Shown one piece after another: positions 39,701 through 48,446 of a stretch of DNA of 60,200 bases (positions are counted from its first letter, which is position 1; every line of letters starts with the position of its first letter). The stretch spans positions 1 to 60,200 of the IMG/VR virus record IMGVR_UViG_3300044701_002545. One strand, given 5' to 3'. The notes under the pieces are model-generated. The model was not told the DNA's origin. It made no database searches and was given only the letters and a program-made list of their open reading frames with translations. Source of the DNA: a virus. The translations under genes were made by a program, and so were the position numbers.

Positions 39701-42700
39701 ATGGCTCAACAAACCAACCTCAACGTAGCACCATATTTTGATGACTTTAATCCTGATAGTGATTATCATAGGGTTTTATTTAAACCGGGATATGCTGTTC
39801 AAGCAAGAGAGTTAACGACTTTACAGTCCATACTTCAGAATCAAATTGAGAGGTTTGGTCAGCACTTCTTTAAAGAGGGTGCAAAGGTTATTCCAGGTAA
39901 CACGTCATATAATCAACTGTATTATGCAGTTCAAGTTCAAAACTTGTATCTGGGTGTTCCAGTTGATGCGTATGTAAATCAATTAATTGGAACCACGATT
40001 ACTGGTCAAACTTCTGGTGTTACTGCATATGTAGATAATGTTATCACATCTTCTCAGTCTATAAGATCAACAACTACGTTATATGTAAGTTATATTTCTT
40101 CAAGCACTGCAAATAATTCTTCTCAGACATTTTTTGATAATGAGCCACTGACCTGTAACATCGATATCTCTTCAGGTTTACTTGGAAATACAACTATTCC
40201 TGCAGGAACACCTTTTGCATCTACACTTGCATCATCTGCAACTGCAACTGGATGCTCTTTCAGTATTCAAGAAGGAATTTATTTCATTAGAGGGCAGTTC
40301 GTAAACGTAAATAAAGAAACTTTAATTCTAGATCAGTACAATAATAAACCAAATTATAGAGTTGGTCTCAATATAAGTGAGCAAATTATAAACTCAGATA
40401 TTGACGAGACTCTGACAGATAACTCACAAGGATTTAATAATTACTCAGCACCAGGTGCCGATAGATTAAGAATATCTGTATCATTGTTTAAAAAAAGTTT
40501 AGATGACTTTAATGATAACAATTTCATAGAATTAGCAACTATTGAAAATGGAACAATAAGAACTGTTGTTCAGGGAACACAATATAATGAATTTGCCAAC
40601 GAACTAGCACGAAGAACTTATGAAGAATCTGGTGACTATTATGTAAAACCATTTAAAGTTGCTCTTAAAGAGTCCCTAAACAACGGAATGGGGAATGAAG
40701 GTATATACAACTCGGGTCAGTTTACAGCAAATGGTTCAATACCTTCAGAAAATTTAGCTGTATGTCAAATTTCTCCAGGTAAAGCTTACGTTAGAGGTTA
40801 TGAACTTAAAACAACAAGTTCTACCTTTTTAGATCTACAAAAACCAAGAACAACAAAAACTTTAGAAAATCAAGCAATTAATTATAAAACAGGACCAACA
40901 CTCCGTTTAAATAGAGCAAACGGTGCTCCTGTTATTGGAGTAGGAAATACATATGTATTGAGTCTTAGAGATTCTAGAATTGGAGTAACTTCATTTACTG
41001 CTGCTGGAAAAGAAATCGGAGTAGCAAGAGTATATGATTACAGATTGGAGTCTGGATCATATAATAGTTTGTCTGATTTAAATGAGTGGAATATATCACT
41101 TTACGATATTCAAACAACTACAGAAATTACAATCAATGAGCCCACTAGTTTTTCTGTTCCCACCTTTATAAAAGGTAAAAATAGTGGAGCTACTGCTTTC
41201 ATAAAAGATGCAGTTGTTGCGGGAATTGCAGTTACAGTCTATGAAACAAAAGGAAATTTTGTTACCAACGAACAACTAATTGTCGATGGCATAGAAACTG
41301 GTTTAGTTTCTATTGCAGTTACTTCGTATGGAATTTCTGATGTAAAATCAGTATATGGAGTAGTTGGATCTGGATCAACTTTTAACGCAGATACGATTCA
41401 AAGTACAGGAATTGTTTTAGGACAATCTACTATTTCTGCAGGGAGTGGTGGAATTAGTACAGTAACAATTTCTTCTATTGTAGATCTAATAAAGGTTTTC
41501 AAACCAGGAAACTTAATTTCATATAGCAATTCCTCAGTAACATCAGATCCAATATATTCGAAGGTCACAAACGTAACCACATCTTCTCTAAGAATAGAAG
41601 CAGTTACTGCTGTATCGGGTATTAATAGTGGAGCACTTCCAACAACTGCAACTACAACAACAGATTTATCAATCTTAAGTACAAATCTAGCAGATTCTAA
41701 AGATAATACACTCTACACACAATTACCAAAATCAAATATTTCAAATATCGATTTAGTTGATGGTTATTTAAATATTAGAAAAATATACACTGTAAGTATT
41801 TCTTCAAATCAACTCTCAACAAACGTTCTTGCTGGAGCAAATGAAACATTTTTACCATTTGATGAAGAAAGATACTCCTTAGTAAGATCAAACGGAAAAA
41901 TTGAAGTATTAACGGCAGATAAATTTGCATTTATTAATGGTGGAACAGAACTTCAGATTTATAATCTAGGTTCTAACGATACTGGTGCGAAATTAATAAC
42001 AACTCTTAAGAAGTTAAATCCAAAAGCAAAAATTAAGAGAAAGAACAGAGTAAACAGTATTGTAGTTGACAAATCAAAGTATTCTGGTTCTGGTATAGGT
42101 GCAACTACTTTGAATGATGGATTAACTTATGGTAATTATCCATATGGAACCAGAGTTCAAGATGAAACTATATCATTAAATGTTCCAGATGTTATGTCAG
42201 TTTTGGCAATTTACGAATCATCGGGAACAGCAGATCCTTCTGCTCCAACTATGATCTTGTCCAATATTAATGGCCCAACATTAACAACTGGCGACCTATT
42301 AATTGGTGAAAAAATAACTGGATCAACAAGTGGCGCAGTTGCAGTATTGGCAGAAAAAACTTCAGCAACACAAATTTCATATATCAATAAAAACTCAAAT
42401 CTCTTCCAACAAGGAGAAACTGTAACTTTTGAAGAGTCTGGAATACAAGCAGTTGTTACAACTCTAGGTTCCACGAGTTTTAATATCGCAGCAAATTATA
42501 CTTTCTCACCAAATCAAAAGGGTACTTTATATGATTATAGTTTTATAACTAGAAAATCAGATTCTTTTGAGCCTACAAGAAAGTTAAAAATTTACTTTGA
42601 TAGTGCATATTATGATTCAACAGATGATGGTGATATTACAACGGTAAATTCTTATAGTTCGTTCGATTATTCTACAGAAATTAAAACGGTTGATGGAGTT

Positions 42701-45700
42701 AGAACTACTGACCTCATCGATATAAGGCCAAGAACATCTAACTATACTGTTTCAGAAAACTCAAGATCTCCGTTAGAATTTTATGGAAGATCCTTTAATC
42801 AGTCTGGAAATTCTGCAGCTAATGTTCTAGCATCAGATGAATCCATGATTATTAACTATTCTTTCTACCTAGGAAGAATAGATAGAATTTTCTTGACAAA
42901 GGATGGTCTATTCCAAATAAGATATGGGGATCCTTCAGAAAAACCAGAAAAACCTTTAGTTATTGATGATGCTCTTGAAATAGCAACTATTACATTACCA
43001 CCATATCTCTACAATGTTGCTCAGGCAAATGTTAGATTCCTGGATCACAAGAGATATAGAATGTCTGATATTAAAAAAATTGAAGACAGAGTTAAAAACT
43101 TAGAGTATTATACAACATTATCCTTACTTGAAACAAATACTTCTAATCTGTTTATTCCAGATGAAAATGGACTTAATAGATTTAAATCTGGATTTTTGGT
43201 AGATAATTTTACATCTTCTCTAATACAAGAATCTAAGTTTGGTATTAAAAACAGTACAGATAGAGCAAACAGAGAGTTAAGACCTCAGCACTATACAAAT
43301 TCGATCGACCTATCTCTTGGGCCCGTTGTAAATGTAAATCCAAATGAAGATAAAGAATTTTCTACAGTTGAAGGTATTAATGTAAGAAGATCTAATGATA
43401 TTATTACTCTCGATTATTCTGAAATTGAATGGTTAGCACAAACTTTTGCAACCAGAACTGAAAGTGTAACGCCATTTATGATCAGTTTCTGGAGTGGGGA
43501 TGTTACTCTTACTCCATCTTCCGACACTTGGGTTGATACTGCAAGAATTGATTCCAATATTATTGATGTTGAAGGAAATTACCAGAGCACTTTATTCTCA
43601 GCTCAGGAAACTTATGACTTAGATCCACAAACTGGATTTGCGCCAACTATCTGGGATTCTTGGCAAACTGATTGGACTGGAGTGACTGATGTTTCCACAT
43701 CATCATCCACTTCATCTTGGACGCAAAATAGCAGAGATCAAGCTTGGTCTCCTGGACAAACTACAGGATTACCTCAATTTGGAAGAATTACTGAGACAAC
43801 ATTTTTTGAAACAACATCTTCAGTTACTACAACTACAACTACAGAACAAAGTAGAACTGGAACAACTTATTATGTAACAGAATCTCTCGATCAAGTATCT
43901 TTGGGGGATAATGTAGTTTCTACAGAAATTATCTCATATATGAGATCCAGAAACATTGAATTTGTTTCTAAGAGAGTAAAACCAAATACACAACTATATG
44001 CTTTCTTTGATGGTATCGATGTAACTTCCTATTGTATTCCAAAACTACTAGAAATTAGTATGGTTTCTGGAGTTTTCCAGGTCGGAGAAACTGTAGTTGG
44101 AACAATGCCTGAAATTGGTATAAATGAGAATCTTGGCCAAACTACACCTACAATATCTTTCAGAGTTGCTCAATCAAATCATATGGAAGGATCATATGAT
44201 TCACCTACAGCAATTTTCCCAGAAAATCCATACACTAACCAGGTTCTTTCTGCAAATTATTCTTCAACTTCTAATATTTTAAATGTTGACACATATTCTC
44301 TTGCAGATCAACCAGAAGGATTATATTCTGGTTGGGTCTCATCTGGAATGTCTTTGATTGGGCAAACAAGTGGTGCTCAAGCTACAATCACTAATGTTAG
44401 ATTGGTTTCAGACTTATCCGCAACTTTAATTGGAAGTTTCTATGTACCAAATCCAAACATAGATGTACATCCAAGATTTGAAACAGGAACTAAAGTATTT
44501 ACTTTAGTCAATAGCAATATTAACGACCAAAATTCCGCAACTACTATAGCAGAATCATCTTTCGTTTCTAGCGGAACACTAGAAACTGTACAAGAAAATG
44601 TTCTATCAGTTAGAAATGCAACTATTGAATCTAGACAAGAATTTGATACTCGCACTTTAACTTCTTCATCAACAAGTTCTTCATCATCAGTTAGTTCTAG
44701 CAGTTCTTCAAGAACTGGTATCGTTGGATGGTATGATCCTCTAGCACAATCATTCTTTGTTGATGATGCAGAAGGAGTTTTCCTAACAAAATGTCAAGTT
44801 TATTTTGAATCAAAAGATGACGAGAATACTCCAGTGACTGTTCAGATAAGAACAATGTCTAATGGATATCCAACCACAACAATTGTCCCATTCTCCGAAG
44901 TTGACCTATCACCATCTCAAGTCAATACTTCAAGTGATGGATCTGTTGCAACGACTGTTCAATTTAAAGCTCCAGTTTATCTTGAGGGTGGAAAAGAATA
45001 TGCATTAGCACTTGTATCTACCTCAACTAAGTATCAAGTGTTTATCTCTAGAGTTGGTGAAAATGATTTGCTAACTCAAGCTTATATTTCAAATCAACCA
45101 TACTTGGGATCTTTGTTTAAATCCCAAAATGCATCCACTTGGGAAGCAAGTCAGTGGGACGACCTGAAGTTCAAACTTTATAGAGCAGACTTCTTAACTT
45201 CTGGTACTGTTGAATTTTATAATCCAGAGTTGTCTGAAGGAAACGGACAAATAGCAAAATTAATGCCAGATTCACTCAGTATGAGTGCTAAGAAAATTAG
45301 AGTAGGCCTAGGCACTACAGTTCAGGATACTGGATTAACTCTAGGCAACACTATCTATCAGGCAAATACAAATGCAACTGGAGATTATGTCGGAAGTGCT
45401 GGAATAGCAACAGGTTCACTCAGAGTCATCAATGCGGGTATTGGTTACACACCATCCGCAGGAATTCAAACTTTTACAGGAGTTAACTTAGTCACTATTA
45501 CAGGATCTGGAAGAAATGCAGTTGCAAATGTAACAGTTAATGCGGGATCAATTTCTTCTGCATCCATCACTAACGGTGGAGTTGGATATATTGTAGGTGA
45601 TGTTCTAGGAATTACTACAATAGGATCATTTAATGTTGGTTCTGGTGCAAGATTGTCAGTAAGTTCAATATTGGCTACAAATGAAATAATTCTTGACAAT

Positions 45701-47170
45701 GTTCAAGGAGATTTTGCAACTGGAGCAGGTGGAACAATTTTCTACACTAATAGTGTTGGAGTTAATACAGAACTTAATTATTCTGTTGGTGGTGGTGTTA
45801 TTATTCAATCTCCAATAGTAACAGTATCAGATGGATTGCACATAAAAGTCAATCACAAAAATCATGGAATGTATTCCGATGAGAATTACGTTACAATTTC
45901 TGGTGCTATGCCAGATTCGAAGCCAACTACAATAACTACAGAATATAGATCAGACTCTACTGCACCAATTTCTATAGTACTTGGATCAACATTCTCAACA
46001 TTCGAAAATGTTGGGGTTGGAACAACGAATCCTGGTTATATTTTGATTGGTGATGAGGTCATTTCTTATACATCATCCTCAACAAATACCATTGGTGGAA
46101 CTATAACTAGAGGTTCAAATCCAAAAACATATCCAGCAGGTACTCCAGTTTACAAATATGAACTCAATAGTGTATCTCTAAGAAGAATCAATAAAACACA
46201 CAATCTTGACGATGTTACTGTGTCAGATCCAATTACATTTGATTCTTATCATATTAAATTGGATATGTCTTCAGACGGTGTTGATAGAAGTGTAGGTACT
46301 TCTGTTCCCAAACTTTATACAGGTAGAACAAAAACTACTGGTGGTTATCTCATAAAAGCAACTCAAAATATGCCTTATGAAGTAGTAACACCAATGGTTC
46401 ATAATTTAACACTCAGAGAAACTAATTTGAGTGCAACAATGAGAACTGTGACTGGAAAGAGTTTAAGTGGAACAGAATCTCCATTTGTTGACAATGGTGT
46501 TGAAGCAGTGTCCTTGAATAATGCAAATTATCTGAACACTCCAAGAATTATTTGCTCAAAGATTAACGAAACTCAAAAGTTACAAAATATCAAAGGAAAT
46601 AAGTCCTTTAATATGTCTTTGAGACTTGAAACATCGAACAGCAAACTTTCGCCTGTGATAGATGCACAAAGAGTTTCTCTAGTTTTAACTTCAAATAGAG
46701 TAAACGATGTCATCACAAATTATGCTACAGATAATAGAGTGAATGGTGTTTTTGAAGATCCTACAGCATGTCAATATATTTCTAAGGAAATTGTCTTAGA
46801 AAACTCAGCAACCTCTATTAAGGTTCTTGCTGCAGCCCACATCAACAACTATAGTGATATAAGAGTATTCTATTCTATTAGCGAAAATCCAAACTTTGAT
46901 CCTATTTTCATACCATTCCCAGGATATAATAATTTAAATGCAAATAATCAAGTTATAGATTTAAGCAACAGTGATGGAAGATCTGACAGAAAAATTGAAA
47001 AGTCAAATGTAATCGAATTCTCACAATCAAAACTAGATTATAAAGATTATGAATTTACTGTAGATGGTCTTCCTGCATTTAGAGCATGTAGAGTTAAAAT
47101 TGTACTAACGTCCACAAGTCAAGTTTATGTTCCTAGACTTAGAGACTTGAGAATCATAACTCTTGCATGA
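39701..47170 (+). CDS. Large structural protein, DUF4815-type, 2489 aa
   Basis: The N-terminus NLNVAPYFDDFNPDSDYHRV and YAVQARELTTLQSILQNQI is the DUF4815 signature known in T4-type phages. The middle contains WYDPLAQSFFVDDAEGVFL, followed by long beta-sheet domains with VQIRTMSNGYPTTTIVPFSE. Three Ser-rich linkers (near 43690, 43810 and 44660) separate domains. Near the end, INAGIGYTPSAGIQTF and ITNGGVGYIVGDVLGI repeats match gp7 modules, and ITRGSNPKTYPAG matches a gp15 segment. It is probably a virion appendage that joins fibres to the baseplate; no T4 equivalent is obvious. Confidence 0.85.
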   Translation: MAQQTNLNVAPYFDDFNPDSDYHRVLFKPGYAVQARELTTLQSILQNQIERFGQHFFKEGAKVIPGNTSYNQLYYAVQVQNLYLGVPVDAYVNQLIGTTITGQTSGVTAYVDNVITSSQSIRSTTTLYVSYISSSTANNSSQTFFDNEPLTCNIDISSGLLGNTTIPAGTPFASTLASSATATGCSFSIQEGIYFIRGQFVNVNKETLILDQYNNKPNYRVGLNISEQIINSDIDETLTDNSQGFNNYSAPGADRLRISVSLFKKSLDDFNDNNFIELATIENGTIRTVVQGTQYNEFANELARRTYEESGDYYVKPFKVALKESLNNGMGNEGIYNSGQFTANGSIPSENLAVCQISPGKAYVRGYELKTTSSTFLDLQKPRTTKTLENQAINYKTGPTLRLNRANGAPVIGVGNTYVLSLRDSRIGVTSFTAAGKEIGVARVYDYRLESGSYNSLSDLNEWNISLYDIQTTTEITINEPTSFSVPTFIKGKNSGATAFIKDAVVAGIAVTVYETKGNFVTNEQLIVDGIETGLVSIAVTSYGISDVKSVYGVVGSGSTFNADTIQSTGIVLGQSTISAGSGGISTVTISSIVDLIKVFKPGNLISYSNSSVTSDPIYSKVTNVTTSSLRIEAVTAVSGINSGALPTTATTTTDLSILSTNLADSKDNTLYTQLPKSNISNIDLVDGYLNIRKIYTVSISSNQLSTNVLAGANETFLPFDEERYSLVRSNGKIEVLTADKFAFINGGTELQIYNLGSNDTGAKLITTLKKLNPKAKIKRKNRVNSIVVDKSKYSGSGIGATTLNDGLTYGNYPYGTRVQDETISLNVPDVMSVLAIYESSGTADPSAPTMILSNINGPTLTTGDLLIGEKITGSTSGAVAVLAEKTSATQISYINKNSNLFQQGETVTFEESGIQAVVTTLGSTSFNIAANYTFSPNQKGTLYDYSFITRKSDSFEPTRKLKIYFDSAYYDSTDDGDITTVNSYSSFDYSTEIKTVDGVRTTDLIDIRPRTSNYTVSENSRSPLEFYGRSFNQSGNSAANVLASDESMIINYSFYLGRIDRIFLTKDGLFQIRYGDPSEKPEKPLVIDDALEIATITLPPYLYNVAQANVRFLDHKRYRMSDIKKIEDRVKNLEYYTTLSLLETNTSNLFIPDENGLNRFKSGFLVDNFTSSLIQESKFGIKNSTDRANRELRPQHYTNSIDLSLGPVVNVNPNEDKEFSTVEGINVRRSNDIITLDYSEIEWLAQTFATRTESVTPFMISFWSGDVTLTPSSDTWVDTARIDSNIIDVEGNYQSTLFSAQETYDLDPQTGFAPTIWDSWQTDWTGVTDVSTSSSTSSWTQNSRDQAWSPGQTTGLPQFGRITETTFFETTSSVTTTTTTEQSRTGTTYYVTESLDQVSLGDNVVSTEIISYMRSRNIEFVSKRVKPNTQLYAFFDGIDVTSYCIPKLLEISMVSGVFQVGETVVGTMPEIGINENLGQTTPTISFRVAQSNHMEGSYDSPTAIFPENPYTNQVLSANYSSTSNILNVDTYSLADQPEGLYSGWVSSGMSLIGQTSGAQATITNVRLVSDLSATLIGSFYVPNPNIDVHPRFETGTKVFTLVNSNINDQNSATTIAESSFVSSGTLETVQENVLSVRNATIESRQEFDTRTLTSSSTSSSSSVSSSSSSRTGIVGWYDPLAQSFFVDDAEGVFLTKCQVYFESKDDENTPVTVQIRTMSNGYPTTTIVPFSEVDLSPSQVNTSSDGSVATTVQFKAPVYLEGGKEYALALVSTSTKYQVFISRVGENDLLTQAYISNQPYLGSLFKSQNASTWEASQWDDLKFKLYRADFLTSGTVEFYNPELSEGNGQIAKLMPDSLSMSAKKIRVGLGTTVQDTGLTLGNTIYQANTNATGDYVGSAGIATGSLRVINAGIGYTPSAGIQTFTGVNLVTITGSGRNAVANVTVNAGSISSASITNGGVGYIVGDVLGITTIGSFNVGSGARLSVSSILATNEIILDNVQGDFATGAGGTIFYTNSVGVNTELNYSVGGGVIIQSPIVTVSDGLHIKVNHKNHGMYSDENYVTISGAMPDSKPTTITTEYRSDSTAPISIVLGSTFSTFENVGVGTTNPGYILIGDEVISYTSSSTNTIGGTITRGSNPKTYPAGTPVYKYELNSVSLRRINKTHNLDDVTVSDPITFDSYHIKLDMSSDGVDRSVGTSVPKLYTGRTKTTGGYLIKATQNMPYEVVTPMVHNLTLRETNLSATMRTVTGKSLSGTESPFVDNGVEAVSLNNANYLNTPRIICSKINETQKLQNIKGNKSFNMSLRLETSNSKLSPVIDAQRVSLVLTSNRVNDVITNYATDNRVNGVFEDPTACQYISKEIVLENSATSIKVLAAAHINNYSDIRVFYSISENPNFDPIFIPFPGYNNLNANNQVIDLSNSDGRSDRKIEKSNVIEFSQSKLDYKDYEFTVDGLPAFRACRVKIVLTSTSQVYVPRLRDLRIITLA

Positions 47171-47177
47171 TTGAACT

Positions 47178-47405
47178 ATGGATTATTTAAAAATAAAAGG
47201 TCATTCTGGATTACTGAGAGATAAAAATTCACATACTATTATCAATACAAACATGAATGACTACAATGAATATATTAAGAAAAGAGACGCCAAACGTGAA
47301 GAGAGTCAAAAGTTACAAAACTTTGAGGAGGATCTTGCTAATATGAAAGATGATATCAATGAAATTAAAAATTTACTGAGGAGTTTGTTGCATGAATCCA
47401 AATGA
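47178..47405 (+). CDS. Small coiled-coil virion-cluster protein, 75 aa
   Basis: Begins MDYLKIKGHSGLLRDKNSHT; residues 40-72 form a charged coiled coil (FEEDLANMKDDINEIKNLLR). Eight bases after the DUF4815 gene and overlapping the next gene start. A conserved short protein of the cyanophage tail cluster; role unknown. Confidence 0.78.
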   Translation: MDYLKIKGHSGLLRDKNSHTIINTNMNDYNEYIKKRDAKREESQKLQNFEEDLANMKDDINEIKNLLRSLLHESK

Positions 47406-47571
47406 TATAGAGCTAGAAAATTTAAATAAAAGTTTTGAATACGTCAAATTTTGTGGTGAAATAGAAAAAATTGATAATATCGAAGATATAAAAAATATTG
47501 CAAAGTGTTACTTCAAATTGTATTTAAAACAACAGGAAGTTTTTTCATCTTTGGTTAGCACTCAACCATAA
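47392..47571 (+). CDS. Small hypothetical protein, 59 aa
   Basis: Begins MNPNDIELENLNKSFEYVKF, acidic and helical; starts inside the end of the 75-aa gene and ends at the late promoter of gp13. Two cysteines. No function known. Confidence 0.7.
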   Translation: MNPNDIELENLNKSFEYVKFCGEIEKIDNIEDIKNIAKCYFKLYLKQQEVFSSLVSTQP

Positions 47572-47574
47572 ATA
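47567..47574 (+). promoter_or_regulatory. Late promoter CATAAATA for neck genes
   Basis: Overlaps the stop of the 59-aa gene and lies 22 bases before the gp13 ATG. Confidence 0.75.
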
Positions 47575-47595
47575 AGTTTAAGAGGTAATAAGTAA

Positions 47596-48441
47596 ATGGC
47601 ACAACCATCTACAAGACAGGAACTAATTGATTATTGTAAAAGAAGACTTGGTGCGCCAGTCTTAGAGATAAACGTTGCTGATGAGCAAATAGAAGATCTT
47701 GTAGATGATGCCATACAATTTTTTCAAGAAAGACATTTTGATGGTGTCTATAATGCGTTTTACAAATATAAATTAACTCAAGCAGATATTGATAGGGGAA
47801 GGGCTAGAGGAGCAGATTCTGTTGCAGGAATAGCAACTACTTCTGTTACAACATCAATAGTTGGAACTGCAACTACTTTTACTTATGAAGAGAATAGTAA
47901 TTACTTGCAAATTCCATCATCTGTTATAGGAGTCACTAAAATATTTTTGTTTGATAGTGCCAACACAATTACAAACAATATGTTTAGTGTTAAATATCAG
48001 TTGTTTTTGAATGATATTTATTATTGGGGAAGTACAGAACTTCTTTCTTATGCAATGGTAAAAACTTATTTGGAAGATTTGGACTTCCTTCTAAATACAC
48101 AAAAACAAATTAGATTCAATAAGAGACAAGATAGATTATATCTAGATATTGATTGGGGGTCAGTAAGTCCTGGTCAGTATATAATTATAGATTGTTTTGC
48201 AACTTTAAATCCAAGTGAATATTCTCGTGTTTGGAATGATTCTTTTATCAAACCATACCTAACAGCTCTCATAAAGAGACAGTGGGGTCAAAATATGATG
48301 AAGTTTACTGGAGTAAAACTACCTGGTGGGGTAGAACTCAATGGTAGACAAATGTATGATGATGCTCAGAGAGAAATTGACCTCATAATGGAAAAAATGT
48401 CCAATACTTATGAGTTACCACCTCTTGATATGATAGGGTAA
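47596..48441 (+). CDS. gp13: Neck protein gp13
   Basis: A 281-residue protein (T4 gp13 is 309). TRQELIDYCKRRLGAPVLEI at the N-terminus, EEQIEDLVDDAIQFFQERH (here DEQIEDL...) and the C-terminal WGQNMMKFTGVKLPGGVELN are strongly conserved in T4-type gp13. It seals the head vertex with gp14 after packaging. Order gp13-gp14-gp15-gp16-gp17 as in T4. Confidence 0.92.
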   Translation: MAQPSTRQELIDYCKRRLGAPVLEINVADEQIEDLVDDAIQFFQERHFDGVYNAFYKYKLTQADIDRGRARGADSVAGIATTSVTTSIVGTATTFTYEENSNYLQIPSSVIGVTKIFLFDSANTITNNMFSVKYQLFLNDIYYWGSTELLSYAMVKTYLEDLDFLLNTQKQIRFNKRQDRLYLDIDWGSVSPGQYIIIDCFATLNPSEYSRVWNDSFIKPYLTALIKRQWGQNMMKFTGVKLPGGVELNGRQMYDDAQREIDLIMEKMSNTYELPPLDMIG

Positions 48442-48446
48442 TATAC

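Noticed and set aside
43316-43327. A GGGCCC inside the DUF4815 gene resembling the dispersed element
   Set aside because: Only the GGGCCC core and a partial TTGTAAAT follow; the rest of the element is missing and it lies inside a coding sequence.
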